Assembly: GCF_020733705.1 (NCBI RefSeq) | Contig: NZ_JAJFZM010000001.1 | Location: forward strand, 1,302,001 to 1,366,000 | Reading direction: 5' to 3' | From: Nocardia australiensis | GTDB lineage: Bacteria; Actinomycetota; Actinomycetes; Mycobacteriales; Mycobacteriaceae | Length of the DNA: 64,000 bases | Shown here: positions 54,254 through 63,804 of the stretch, piece after piece | Position numbering within the stretch: the first letter of the stretch is position 1 | How the letters are laid out: each line of letters opens with the position of its first letter | The notes under the pieces: generated by a model | What the model was told of the DNA's origin: nothing | The model's database searches: none | The model's input: only the letters and a program-made list of their open reading frames with translations | Translations under genes and position numbers: made by a program

Positions 54254-55003
54254 TCATTTGGCCCGTCCGGCCGGCCAACGCGCGGAGCCCAGTTCGCGGG
54301 AGATGGTGCGGGCAGTGGTCCGGACGGCCTCAACGGTCGCGTCATCGGCGGGCCAGTCGGGAGTGGGGATGACGACGCCTACCGCGCCGACGGCGTCGCC
54401 GGAACGGTCGAAAATCGCTCCGGCTACGCAAGATTCGCCGAGCACCGCCTCGTCGCATTCGTAGGCGAGACCTGATGCGGCCACCGTGCGCAGGTGTTCG
54501 CGGAAGCCTTCGGGCGAGGTGATTGTTTCGCCTGTCATGCTGCGCAGCGGGTTGTCGTAGTCGACAGGGGGCAGGAAAGCCAGCACTGCTTTGCCTAAAG
54601 CACTTGCATGGGAAGGAATTTCGATTCCCACCTCGGGCATTTGACGGCTGCCGTCCGGGCGAGGCTCGTGGTGGATGATGACCACGTCATCACCGAAGAG
54701 CACCCCGACCCGCACGGCGAGCCCGGTGGTTCTGGCTAGTTCGTGCGACCAAGTCAGGGCCCTCGCGCGCAGGTCGAGCGTGTCGAGATAGACGTTGCCA
54801 AGGCGCAATACGGCCGGACCGAGCTGATAGCGCCCGCCGCCGTGTTCCTGGACGACGACACCATGGGCAGCCAGCGTGCGGACGATGCCATGCACCGTTG
54901 TCGCCGCGAGCCCGAGTTCCGCCGCGAGTTCGGACAGGGTCATTCGGCGCGCGCCCTGCAGCGCGAACAGTATGCGAACGGCTCGGTCGACCGACTGGAT
55001 CAC
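54254..55003 (-). CDS. IclR-family regulator (GylR-like)
   Basis: A 249-residue regulator. The N-terminal winged helix covers about 1-60 (QSVDRAVRILFAL, LSELAAELGLAATTVHGIVRTLAAHGVV). The GAF-like effector domain covers about 75-245 (VVIIHHE, IPSHASALGKAVLAFLP, VAGAIFDRSGDAVGAVGVVIPT). The GTG start has GGAGGA 6 nt upstream. It is divergent from the channel-DHA kinase operon and shares a 117-bp region with a dyad, so it probably controls that operon. GylR regulates glycerol genes in Streptomyces. Confidence 0.9.
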   Translation of the reverse strand: MIQSVDRAVRILFALQGARRMTLSELAAELGLAATTVHGIVRTLAAHGVVVQEHGGGRYQLGPAVLRLGNVYLDTLDLRARALTWSHELARTTGLAVRVGVLFGDDVVIIHHEPRPDGSRQMPEVGIEIPSHASALGKAVLAFLPPVDYDNPLRSMTGETITSPEGFREHLRTVAASGLAYECDEAVLGESCVAGAIFDRSGDAVGAVGVVIPTPDWPADDATVEAVRTTARTISRELGSARWPAGRAK

Positions 55004-55065
55004 GCGACTTCCTCCATCAGATCTCCCACCAACTCTTGTGACCTACGCAACATCCACGTACTCTA

Positions 55066-55098
55066 CGAACATCATTCGACATTGTCGAATCTCGTTCG
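55066..55098. promoter_or_regulatory. predicted IclR operator
   Basis: The core palindrome TTCGACA-T-TGTCGAA (55075-55089) is perfect and centred within an outer matching pair, CGAAC (55066-55070) and GTTCG (55094-55098), symmetrical about 55082. It lies about 22 bp before the channel gene and about 63 bp before the IclR gene, so it could repress both. Confidence 0.7.
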
Positions 55099-55119
55099 AA
55101 ACAATCTCGGGAGTCCCCC

Positions 55120-55869
55120 ATGGATGGACTGCGTACGCCGCAGAAACTCGCGGCGGAAGTGCTCGGCACGGCGTTCCTCGTCTTCATCGGCGTCGGATCA
55201 GTGCCCGCCACGCACATGGTGAACGGTGACGCACCCTTCACCATGGCCGACCTCGGCGTGATCTCGCTGGCATTCGGCACGGTGGTGCTGGCCACCATGT
55301 ACGCCTTCGGGCACGTCTCGGGAAACCACATCAATCCGGCCGTAACCCTGTCGCTCGCGATCACCGGCCAGTTCCCGTGGCGACAGGTCCCCGCATACCT
55401 CGCCGCCCAGGTCACGGGTGGGATACTCGGCGCGTTCGCCATCATCGGCGTGCTCGGCGACCGCGCCAGCGAGGTCGGTCTCGGCGTTGCCGCGTACAGC
55501 GCGGACGTCGGCGCGGGCCAAGCGTTCATCGCCGAGTTCATCGGCACCTTCATTCTGGTACTGACTGTGCTGCTGGTGGTGCACCGGGCCGCGGCGCCTG
55601 GCTTCGCGGGCGTCGCCATCGGGCTCGTGGTTTTCGCGGTGATCATCCCGGTCGCCCCGGCCACCGGCGCGTCCATCAACCCCGCGCGCACGCTCGGTCC
55701 GATGCTGGTGCAGCAGGTGTGGGGCGCGGAGGTGGCCTGGAGTCAAGCCCCGGTCTATCTCGCCGCCGAGTTGCTCGCCGGCGTCGCCGCCGCATTCACA
55801 TCTCATGCCCTGACCCGCACCAAGAACCCGGCTCGCACAAATCACGACGCGCTCGAAACCGCCGCATAA
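55120..55869 (+). CDS. MIP-family channel (glycerol facilitator/aquaporin)
   Basis: A 249-residue six-helix major intrinsic protein. Both NPA motifs are present, HINPAVT (near residue 70) and SINPART (near 190), with the repeat-symmetric helices [13 protein letters not shown] and [13 protein letters not shown]. Position directly before the dihydroxyacetone kinase genes suggests passage of glycerol or dihydroxyacetone. A water channel cannot be ruled out from motifs alone. The ATG has GGGAG 5 nt upstream. Confidence 0.9.
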   Translation: MDGLRTPQKLAAEVLGTAFLVFIGVGSVPATHMVNGDAPFTMADLGVISLAFGTVVLATMYAFGHVSGNHINPAVTLSLAITGQFPWRQVPAYLAAQVTGGILGAFAIIGVLGDRASEVGLGVAAYSADVGAGQAFIAEFIGTFILVLTVLLVVHRAAAPGFAGVAIGLVVFAVIIPVAPATGASINPARTLGPMLVQQVWGAEVAWSQAPVYLAAELLAGVAAAFTSHALTRTKNPARTNHDALETAA

Positions 55870-55880
55870 CAGGAGAACTG

Positions 55881-56882
55881 ATGAAGAAACTGATCAACGA
55901 TCCGGCCGATGTCGTCGGTGATGCGCTGTCGGGTATGGCCGTGGCGCACCCCGAACTTCGCGTCGACATCGAGAACAAGACAGTGTTTCGTGCGGGCGGG
56001 CCGATCCCGGGCAAAGTAGCGCTGCTCTCGGGCGGCGGCTCCGGGCACGAACCGCTGCACGGTGGTTTCGTCGGCACGGGCATGCTCGACGCCGCATGCG
56101 CCGGGGAGGTGTTCACCTCGCCGGTCCCCGACCAGATACTCGCCGCCACCGGCGCCGTCGACTCCGGCGCGGGGGTGCTGCATATCGTCAAGAACTACAC
56201 CGGCGACATCATGAACTTCGAGATGGCCGCCGAGCTCGCCGCCGCGGAATCCGGGGTCGAGGTGACCGCGGTCGTGGTGAATGACGATGTGGCCGTTCAG
56301 GACAGCCTCTACACGGCGGGACGGCGGGGCGTCGGCGCGACCGTGGTGTTGGAGAAGATCGCGGGTGCCGCCGCCGAAGCAGGCCGCGCGCTGGCCGAGG
56401 TCGCCGAGGTCGCGCGCACCGTGAACGCCAACTCACGCAGCATGGGGATGGCGCTGAGCTCCTGTACCGTGCCCACCGCGGGCAAGCCGACATTCGAACT
56501 CGGGGAGACCGAAATGGAGATCGGGGTCGGCATCCACGGCGAACCCGGACGCCATAGCGTCCCGCTGGCCCCCGCGCGCGAGGTCGCCGCGATGCTGGTC
56601 GAACCCATCCTCGCCGATCTGCCGTTCATCAAGGGCGACAACGTGATCTGTTTCGTCAACGGCATGGGTGGCACGCCGCTGCTCGAGCTGTATCTCATGT
56701 ACAACGAGGTGGCCCGCATCCTCGCCGGTCATGGCATCGGGATCGCCCGCTCACTGGTCGGCCCGTACATCACTTCGCTGGAGATGGCCGGGTGTTCGGT
56801 GACATTGACCAAGCTCGACGACGACCTTCTGAATCTGTGGGATGCGCCGGTGCGCACGCCCGCACTGCGCTGGGGAGTGTGA
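55881..56882 (+). CDS. dhaK: dihydroxyacetone kinase subunit DhaK
   Basis: A 333-residue substrate-binding subunit that holds dihydroxyacetone as a hemiaminal. The binding blocks are [18 protein letters not shown] and [15 protein letters not shown], the second containing the covalent His. Also present are [20 protein letters not shown] and [14 protein letters not shown]. Length and motifs match PTS-type DhaK. An AGGAG site precedes the ATG. It starts 11 bp after the channel gene and is followed by dhaL after 2 nt. Confidence 0.95.
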   Translation: MKKLINDPADVVGDALSGMAVAHPELRVDIENKTVFRAGGPIPGKVALLSGGGSGHEPLHGGFVGTGMLDAACAGEVFTSPVPDQILAATGAVDSGAGVLHIVKNYTGDIMNFEMAAELAAAESGVEVTAVVVNDDVAVQDSLYTAGRRGVGATVVLEKIAGAAAEAGRALAEVAEVARTVNANSRSMGMALSSCTVPTAGKPTFELGETEMEIGVGIHGEPGRHSVPLAPAREVAAMLVEPILADLPFIKGDNVICFVNGMGGTPLLELYLMYNEVARILAGHGIGIARSLVGPYITSLEMAGCSVTLTKLDDDLLNLWDAPVRTPALRWGV

Positions 56883-56884
56883 CG

Positions 56885-57499
56885 ATGATCGATCCGATCC
56901 AATGGGTGCGTTGCTTCGCCGAGCTGATCGACGAGCACACCGATGAACTCACCGAACTCGACGCGGCCATCGGCGATGCCGACCACGGCAGCAATATGCG
57001 GCGCGGCACCGCCGCGGTCGTCGACGCACTCGCCGAATCCGCACCGCCGACACCGGCAGCGGCGCTGAAACAGGTTGGTATGACGCTGATTCGGACGATC
57101 GGCGGTGCGAGCGGACCGCTCTACGGCACGTTCTTCCTGCGCTGTGCCGCCGCGGCGGGCGATTCCGACTTCGACGCGGCCAACTTCGCGAAGGCATTTC
57201 GGGCCGGACTGGACGGGATCGTCACGCGCGGTAAGGCGGAATCCGGTGACAAGACGATGTTCGACGCATTGGCGCCCGCCGCCGACGCGCTCGACCAGCG
57301 CCTTGCCGATGGGGATTCACTCGCCGACGCGCTCGATGCCGCTGTCGTCGCGGCCGAGGCGGGCCGTGACGCGACGATCCCGATGCTCGCACGCAAGGGC
57401 CGCGCCTCCTACCTGGGCGAACGTAGTGTCGGACATCAGGATCCCGGTGCGACCAGTGCGACGCTGCTGGTGCTCGCCGCGCGACAGGCCATCGGATGA
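56885..57499 (+). CDS. dhaL: dihydroxyacetone kinase subunit DhaL
   Basis: A 204-residue ADP-binding subunit that carries phosphate from DhaM to the substrate on DhaK. The Mg-ADP Asp triad is in LDAAIGDADHGSNM (residues 26-39). The nucleotide cap is GGASGPLYGTFFL, then GDKTMFDAL and the closing ASYLGERSVGHQDPGATS. It is coupled to dhaM through an ATGA overlap at 57496. Confidence 0.95.
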   Translation: MIDPIQWVRCFAELIDEHTDELTELDAAIGDADHGSNMRRGTAAVVDALAESAPPTPAAALKQVGMTLIRTIGGASGPLYGTFFLRCAAAAGDSDFDAANFAKAFRAGLDGIVTRGKAESGDKTMFDALAPAADALDQRLADGDSLADALDAAVVAAEAGRDATIPMLARKGRASYLGERSVGHQDPGATSATLLVLAARQAIG

Positions 57500-60210
57500 T
57501 CGGCATCGTCGCGGTCTCACACAGTCATGCTCTCGCAACGGCGGCTGTCGCATTGGCCACCGAAATGCTGCATAACCAGCCGGTTCGTATCGAGGTAGCG
57601 GCGGGGCTCGATACGGAGACGCTCGGCACCGACGCCGTCGCGGTCGCGGATGCCATCTCGGCCGCCGACTCCGGTGACGGCGCGCTGGTATTGATGGACC
57701 TCGGCAGCGCCGTGCTATCGGCCGAACTCGCGGTGGATCTACTGGATTCGCCACATGAGGTCCGGCTGTGTGCGGCACCGTTCGTGGAGGGCCTGATCGC
57801 CGCCGCCGTCTCGGCCGCAGGCGGAGCCGACCTGGAGGAGGCGGCGAGTGAGGCCGAAAATGCGCTGGCCGGCAAGCACACTCACCTCGGCGTCCCGACC
57901 GCGACACCACCGGACGCCTCCGCCGCCCAGGTACCGAACCCATTGAATCCCGAGACCGAATCGGCAGGACGCGACGTCGGGCCGACTGCCACCGGCACCT
58001 TTATCGTCACGAATGATCATGGACTGCACGCCCGTCCGGCGACCCGCCTCGTCGCCGAGGTCCGCGACCTCCCCGCGACCGTCCGCCTCAGCAACCTCAC
58101 CACCGGCGTCGGTCCCGCGTCCGGACGAAGCCTGAGCCGTATCGCCGCGCTCGGCGCACTGTCAGGACATGAAATCGAGGTGGCGGCAACGGGTTCGGGT
58201 GCGGCCGAAGCCGTTGATCGCGTACTCGCCCTCGCCGCGCATCGGTTCGGGGAGTCACCCACTACAGCGACGGAAATTCCTCCATCCCCCGGCCGGGGTA
58301 CAGGCGCAAACCGCATCACGGCGGCGAACGAAGGCTCCGGCTCCAACATCGGAGCCGCCGACGACAGCATCCGGCTCACGCTCAGTGCCGACGCCGACGA
58401 CGCTCGTCTCACACCTGCCGATCGACAAGCAGGCCCGAACCACATCTCAACCGGCCCGGGCTCTCCGATCGAACCCACCGACGCCGGCCACCTGTTCACC
58501 GCCGTCAGCGACAGCGCTCGGCCCACACCCAGCGGCGAAGATGTCGGCGCGGATACCTCGTCGGTCAGGTCGAGCGCAGGACCGCTCGGCGCGTCAGCGG
58601 GCATTGGCATCGGCCCGGTCTGGCGGCTCGGGCATGCCGAGTTCGTTGTTCCCGAAACTGCCACTGGCCCAACGGCACTCGAGCGGCACCTACTGGATCT
58701 CGCGATTGCGGCAGTGCGAGCCGATATCGAGCGCACCCGCGCCGACGCCGGGCCGGAAGCCGATATCTTCGAGGCTCATCTGTTTCTGCTCGATGACGAC
58801 GAACTGATCGAAGCGGTCCAGGCGGGCATCGACACCGGTCTTACCGCCGCATCCGCGTGGGATCGCGTACTGGAATCCGCTGCCGCACAACTGGATCGAC
58901 TCACCGATGACTATCAGCGAGCCCGCGCCGCCGATCTGCGCGCGGTGCGCGACCAGGTACTCGGCGCGCTACTCGGCGAGTCCACCGAGATAATCAGCCG
59001 CGCGGGCATTCTCGTCGCCGCCGATCTGACCCCCGCGCAGGCGGCCGGGCTCGATCGAGACGTCGTCACGGGAATCGTACTGGCCCAGGGCAGTCCGACA
59101 TCGCACAGCGCCATCCTTGCCCGCTCGCGCGGTATCCCGACCGTGGTCGGAGCGGGCGTGCCGGTGTTGGCCATACCGGAGGGCACCCTGGTCGTATTGG
59201 ACGGTGCCGAAGGCAGACTCGTGATCGCCCCAGACGCGGCTGTGCTCGCCGAATTCACCGGACTGGCGACCTGGCAACGCGAACAACGCCGAACCGCCGA
59301 AGCCGAGGCCGGCAAACCGGCGATCACCCGCGACGGCACCGTCATTCATGTCGCGGCCAATATCGGTGCCGAACTGGACGCAGCCGAATCCGTCCGCAAC
59401 GGTGCCGACCTGGCCGGGCTGGTACGCACCGAGTTCCTGTTCCTCGGCCGCGACCACGCGCCCTCCATCGATGAGCAGGAGCAGGCGTATCGAGCGGTTG
59501 CCGAAGCATTCGGCGGGCGGCGGATTGTGCTGCGCACCCTCGATGTCGGTGGCGACAAACCACTTCCATATATCGATCAACCGACCGAAGCCAACCCGTT
59601 CCTCGGCGTCCGCGGCATCCGATTGGCGCTGGCTCGCCCCGGACTGCTGCGGGACCAACTGACCGCCATCGGCCGAGTCGCCGCCGACCATCCGGTGAGC
59701 GTGATGTTCCCCATGGTCACCCAGCTGGAAGAACTACTCGCGGCCCGCCGCATACTCGACGAGGTGCTGCCCGCCGGTGTCACCCCCGACGTGGGCATCA
59801 TGGTGGAAGTGCCTGCGGCAGCGGCGAAAACAGCGATATTCGCCGAGCACGTGGACTTCTTCAGCATCGGAACCAACGACCTGACCCAGTACACGCTGGC
59901 CGCCGAACGCGGCAACGACGCCCTCAGCACACTCGCCGACCCCCTCGACCCCGGCGTGCTCCGCCTGATCGCCATGGTGTGCGAGGCCGCCGGAACGGCC
60001 CGAGTAGCGGTGTGCGGTGAAGCCGCCGCAGACCCGATCGCCGCCGCACTACTACTGGGGCTGGGCGTCCACGAACTCAGCGTGGCACCCCCCGCCATCC
60101 CGCTGATCAAAGCCGCCATCCGAACCCTGGACCTCACCGAATGCCGTACGGCGGCAACGCGAGCCCTGCACAGTGCCTCCGCCACCGCCGTACGCGCGAT
60201 CCTCGCCTGA
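57496..60210 (+). CDS. dhaM: DhaM-HPr-Enzyme I multiphosphoryl transfer protein
   Basis: A 904-residue fusion that should relay phosphate from PEP to DhaL. The EIIA-Man-like DhaM domain is at 1 to about 130 (active His9 in VSHSH). The HPr domain is at about 165-255 (His178 in LHARPATRL, then an SLSRIAALG segment). A low-complexity linker covers about 258-365. A complete Enzyme I spans about 366-900: active His537 in GSPTSHSAI, then the PEP-binding barrel with RTEFLFLGRDHAPS, LRTLDVGGDKPLPY, IGTNDLTQYTLA and CGEAAADP. E. coli DhaM has only the N-terminal EI part, so this protein looks self-sufficient for PEP use. ATG 57496 overlaps the dhaL stop. Confidence 0.92.
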   Translation: MIGIVAVSHSHALATAAVALATEMLHNQPVRIEVAAGLDTETLGTDAVAVADAISAADSGDGALVLMDLGSAVLSAELAVDLLDSPHEVRLCAAPFVEGLIAAAVSAAGGADLEEAASEAENALAGKHTHLGVPTATPPDASAAQVPNPLNPETESAGRDVGPTATGTFIVTNDHGLHARPATRLVAEVRDLPATVRLSNLTTGVGPASGRSLSRIAALGALSGHEIEVAATGSGAAEAVDRVLALAAHRFGESPTTATEIPPSPGRGTGANRITAANEGSGSNIGAADDSIRLTLSADADDARLTPADRQAGPNHISTGPGSPIEPTDAGHLFTAVSDSARPTPSGEDVGADTSSVRSSAGPLGASAGIGIGPVWRLGHAEFVVPETATGPTALERHLLDLAIAAVRADIERTRADAGPEADIFEAHLFLLDDDELIEAVQAGIDTGLTAASAWDRVLESAAAQLDRLTDDYQRARAADLRAVRDQVLGALLGESTEIISRAGILVAADLTPAQAAGLDRDVVTGIVLAQGSPTSHSAILARSRGIPTVVGAGVPVLAIPEGTLVVLDGAEGRLVIAPDAAVLAEFTGLATWQREQRRTAEAEAGKPAITRDGTVIHVAANIGAELDAAESVRNGADLAGLVRTEFLFLGRDHAPSIDEQEQAYRAVAEAFGGRRIVLRTLDVGGDKPLPYIDQPTEANPFLGVRGIRLALARPGLLRDQLTAIGRVAADHPVSVMFPMVTQLEELLAARRILDEVLPAGVTPDVGIMVEVPAAAAKTAIFAEHVDFFSIGTNDLTQYTLAAERGNDALSTLADPLDPGVLRLIAMVCEAAGTARVAVCGEAAADPIAAALLLGLGVHELSVAPPAIPLIKAAIRTLDLTECRTAATRALHSASATAVRAILA

Positions 60211-60294
60211 AGCAAGACGCATTCTCCGGGCCTATCGGTCACCGCTCCGCAGCCGGTGTCGTCGCGCAAATCGCCGGAGACCGACCGACTGCCG

Positions 60295-61134
60295 TCACAC
60301 ATCCTGCGGTGGCGCCGCCTTGATGAACCAGTTGATGATTTCCTCTCCGGCCAGAATGCCCGAGGCGCGGGTGATGGTGAGGTTGGGGTGGGTGAAGTTC
60401 AGTTGTTCGAGTTCGCCGTGGCGCGGGCGAATAGCGCAGTCGGCGGTGCGCAGCATCTCGGCGTCAAGTGCGCCGTCGCCCGCGGCGAGGGTCATCGAGT
60501 CATGGGACAGCTCACCGTTTTCCCACAGGCGGCGGCGAACCTCCTGAACGGCACGGCTTTTGCAGACGGCCACCGGCATGGTGTAGATCTTGCGGCCCTG
60601 CCTGGAGGCGGACCACCCGCGCGGGCGACACCACTCACCCCATTCCGAGAGGAAACCTTCGGGAACCTCCTTCGGCCGCACGACCAGATAGTTGAAGAGA
60701 TGGTCCGCGACACGGAATTTGGTGACCCAGGATTCGGCGATGCGGGAGCGCAGTTCCGCGTTGACCTCCGATAGGGTCGCGCCACCCGCCCGGACCTGGG
60801 CATCGATGTCGATACGCCAGCGCATATCCGGGACGCCGTCGACCAGGATATTGCCGCCATTGCTGGTGATCGCGTAACGCCATGGTGCGCCGGGAAGTTG
60901 GATGCGCTCGAACTGTTTGATGGTGCGAGTCGTGGTCGGGATGACCGCGGCCGGTTCGGTCAGTGTCTGCATGCGTAGGGCGGCGGCGGTCGTCATGAAC
61001 GACAGCGGCGCGCCCTCGAGGTGTTCCACACAGACTGTCGGCACGTCTCGGGGAGCGCTGAATGCGTTGCGCGAGTAGATCATCGTTCGGTCGAGATCGG
61101 TGGCTACGAGCGTCTGTCTTCGTTGATCTTTCAC
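60295..61134 (-). CDS. HAD-superfamily hydrolase of a Ter-associated operon
   Basis: A 279-residue HAD phosphatase-like protein. The nucleophile motif is VATDLDRTMIYSR, with the family's DxD spacing. The Thr/Ser and Lys motifs are probably AITSNGG and VTKFR, and the final Asp motif is LAAGDGALDAEML. A C2-type cap is inserted. The GTG at 61134 overlaps the stop of the upstream phosphoribosyltransferase fusion by 4 nt. HAD enzymes accompany that gene type in Ter-associated nucleoside-like biosynthesis clusters. The substrate is unknown. Confidence 0.85.
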   Translation of the reverse strand: MKDQRRQTLVATDLDRTMIYSRNAFSAPRDVPTVCVEHLEGAPLSFMTTAAALRMQTLTEPAAVIPTTTRTIKQFERIQLPGAPWRYAITSNGGNILVDGVPDMRWRIDIDAQVRAGGATLSEVNAELRSRIAESWVTKFRVADHLFNYLVVRPKEVPEGFLSEWGEWCRPRGWSASRQGRKIYTMPVAVCKSRAVQEVRRRLWENGELSHDSMTLAAGDGALDAEMLRTADCAIRPRHGELEQLNFTHPNLTITRASGILAGEEIINWFIKAAPPQDV

Positions 61135-63758
61135 TGCTGCTGCACGTCCTTGATCAATCCCATACACGAGTAGGCGAGGTCGGGCACGACCTCAACCGGA
61201 ACATTGCGGGCCGCGGCGAGCATCCGAATGTGGGCATGCTCGGGTGCGTCCGCTTCACGAATCAGCACCCGCCACGGCACCCGGCGCAATAGCACCCGAG
61301 TCGTCTCGCCGACACCAGGTTTGACGAAGTTCGCACTCGCTATTCCATAGCTGATGCGGACCTTTTCGACCGATGCCCACCCGGCCCAGGTCGGCGTGCG
61401 ATCGCCGTCGATAACGGCGGCGAGTTCGGCGGGCACTCGGTCACCGATCGTCGGAAAAGCGTCGCTCACGGCGTCGAGGAGGCGGCCGGACACATCGTCA
61501 CCCGCGAGCTCCCGGTAGTACTTCGCGCCATGGAAATCATCCGGGCCGATCAGGTCGTCGTTCAATACGGTGCGTGAAATAAGGCCGGACACCGTCGAAT
61601 TCAGACACGCCGACGCGATGAGGAAGTCGTCGCGAGTGCCATATGTGCGCGCGCAATGCCCAGGATCGGCGAGCACGGCGAGTTCGCCGTTGAATCGGGC
61701 ACCACCGGCGGCGTGGTAGGCATCCAGCGCTTCGGCGAGTTCGCGGGTAATCGCCCCCTTGCCCGTCCAACCATCGACGAATACCACCGACGCTGGATCA
61801 TGGTGCTGGGCAAGGTAATCCAACGCCGTTGCGTCGATGCCGCGATCACGCACGATGGAGACCGCGTAATGCGGCACGTCGAGACTCGGCAGATCCGCGG
61901 CGCGCCCCGACCGCAGCCAACGCCGCATCAGGATTCCGATCGGCGTGCCCGCACGCGCGAGCGAGACCAGCACGATGTCGTTGCCACGTTCGGCGACAAC
62001 GAGTTCCGATACCGTCGCGACGGCGAGCGCGAGGCGGCCGGCACTATCGGCGAGCACATCATCGAACAACGACCGGTAGGCCGAATCCGGTTGATACTCG
62101 ATCGGCAGCGACTCCGCGTAATGTGCCGCCCCGGCCTGAATTCGCCGCTCGCGTTCCGCGATGTCGGCCTCCAGGTCGATATCGGAGAGATCCTTCAGCA
62201 GCCAGGAAACCTCCTCGGCCGCATACGATCCGAACTCAGGACCATGCAGCGGCCAGGGCAGCTCCGGTGCCGCCACCGATTGCGTTCCAACGGCCACCGT
62301 CTTCGACTCACGACCGGGTTTCGTTTCCGCACGCTGACCGGATTCGACGCGGTCGGCGCGCAGCAGACGCGGATCAGCACCCGGCACAACAGCGACCATC
62401 ACATCGGCACCGGACGCGGTCAATACGTCGACCAGCCCACCATCCGCGACGAGCGCCGTCGTGTCCGCGGGCGAATCGATAACGACAAGCAGGACCGGAT
62501 CATCTTCGAAGGGATCCTCCGGTAGTGCCGCGACGTCGTTGCCGATACCACTGAATCGATCGGGCGACGGCAGCGCACGCGCACCGGAAAACTCCTCGGC
62601 CCAGTGCGCGTTATACAGGTAGCGCGGCTGCTGCTGACCGACTTCCGGTGCGAGAAAACGGAATCCACGACGCAGCGGATACCCGGGATGATCCAGCACA
62701 TAGGCCGGTGAGCGGGTGGTGGTTTGATAACGCGTCGGAATGCCTGAATCGGCGAGTGCCGCCGCCATCCGCAATGGCAGATACATCAGCTCCTCGTGCG
62801 CGAGCACGATAACGGGCCGACCGGGGAAGTCTGTGCGCAGCCACGACCGCACCGACTCGGTCGCCGCGGTGACGGCGGTATCGAATGCCGCGGTATCCGA
62901 GCGCAGGGTCCCGTGACGTCCGCCCTCCGGCACCGAAGCGGGCCAAGGTAATTCGACGCGAGTACACGAACCCGGTCGTGCGGCGATCGGATTGAGTGCT
63001 GGTTCGGGCAGCTCGGCGACCGCGTCCACCAGACCGGCAGGCAGCTCGGTCCGGCCCGAGGCCAGGCACACGGTGTCGATGCTCGCCCCGATCTGCCCTG
63101 CCGCCGCGGCGAAGGCGACGCGATCGGCATCGGAGCGCATATCCACCAGGGATGCCAGCACGTAGTGGGGTCGCGGCGCGAACGCGTGCAACGCACGGAT
63201 GGCATCCAATGCCGTCGCGCCGGTGGATATTTCATCGTCGACCAGGACCAGTGGCAGCTCGTTGGCGAAAATCTCGGCGGGCATGGGTTGCAGCTGGTGC
63301 GAGGTGGCGTGCGAATGGCCCTCCTCGAATCCGGTGAGCGTCCGCGCCCGCGCGACGGCTCGGCGGGTCGAATGCAGATAGCAGCCCGCATCGATTCGCG
63401 CCGCGACACAATGGCCGAGTCCCGTCGCGGTTTCAGCGAATCCGAGTACCACCGCGTCCCGCTCGCCGAGCACCCCGCGCACCAGGTCACCGAGCCGGTT
63501 GCCGCCATCGAGCACAACCCGGGGGTCGGTCGGCACATGTTTGCCGAGCACCGTGGAGACCAACAGGTGCGCGCGGCGCGGATTGCGCCGCAGCCCCGGC
63601 TGAATCAGCGATGCGATCGTCAGTTCGGCGGGCAGCGCACTGGTCGGCGCGCCGGAATCATCCGAGCCGTGGGCGGCACCATGAAACAGCTCTAATCCGA
63701 GAGTTCTTGTTGCCCAAGGGATCACACTGTCGGACTGTTCGGTCAACGCATCGCTCAT
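61131..63758 (-). CDS. phosphoribosyltransferase-TRSP-StiP fusion protein
   Basis: An 875-residue multidomain protein. An N-terminal PRTase has the PRPP loop VLVDDEISTGATA (171-183), preceded by VVLGFAETATGLGH. A TRSP-type region follows (about 260-500: RVELPWPASVPEGGRHG, VIVLAHEELMYLPLRMA, RGFRFLAPEVGQQQPRYLYN). The C-terminal StiP domain (about 530-875) has ERERRIQAGAAHYAESLP, VLVSLARAGTPIGILMRRWL, VVFVDGWTGKGAITRELAEAL and YYRELAGDD. Such parts are usually separate genes in tellurium/stress operons predicted to make a nucleoside-like metabolite. The ATG has a weak site. It overlaps the HAD gene. Confidence 0.85.
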   Translation of the reverse strand: MSDALTEQSDSVIPWATRTLGLELFHGAAHGSDDSGAPTSALPAELTIASLIQPGLRRNPRRAHLLVSTVLGKHVPTDPRVVLDGGNRLGDLVRGVLGERDAVVLGFAETATGLGHCVAARIDAGCYLHSTRRAVARARTLTGFEEGHSHATSHQLQPMPAEIFANELPLVLVDDEISTGATALDAIRALHAFAPRPHYVLASLVDMRSDADRVAFAAAAGQIGASIDTVCLASGRTELPAGLVDAVAELPEPALNPIAARPGSCTRVELPWPASVPEGGRHGTLRSDTAAFDTAVTAATESVRSWLRTDFPGRPVIVLAHEELMYLPLRMAAALADSGIPTRYQTTTRSPAYVLDHPGYPLRRGFRFLAPEVGQQQPRYLYNAHWAEEFSGARALPSPDRFSGIGNDVAALPEDPFEDDPVLLVVIDSPADTTALVADGGLVDVLTASGADVMVAVVPGADPRLLRADRVESGQRAETKPGRESKTVAVGTQSVAAPELPWPLHGPEFGSYAAEEVSWLLKDLSDIDLEADIAERERRIQAGAAHYAESLPIEYQPDSAYRSLFDDVLADSAGRLALAVATVSELVVAERGNDIVLVSLARAGTPIGILMRRWLRSGRAADLPSLDVPHYAVSIVRDRGIDATALDYLAQHHDPASVVFVDGWTGKGAITRELAEALDAYHAAGGARFNGELAVLADPGHCARTYGTRDDFLIASACLNSTVSGLISRTVLNDDLIGPDDFHGAKYYRELAGDDVSGRLLDAVSDAFPTIGDRVPAELAAVIDGDRTPTWAGWASVEKVRISYGIASANFVKPGVGETTRVLLRRVPWRVLIREADAPEHAHIRMLAAARNVPVEVVPDLAYSCMGLIKDVQQQ

Positions 63759-63804
63759 GTTCGCGTGCCGTCGATACCATCGCGCCGATACCCGATTCGC
63801 TCGC

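Noticed and set aside
58270..58590. Break between HPr and Enzyme I parts of DhaM, suspected frameshift or two genes
   Set aside because: The frame is continuous with normal codon bias, and low-complexity linkers are common in multiphosphoryl transfer proteins.
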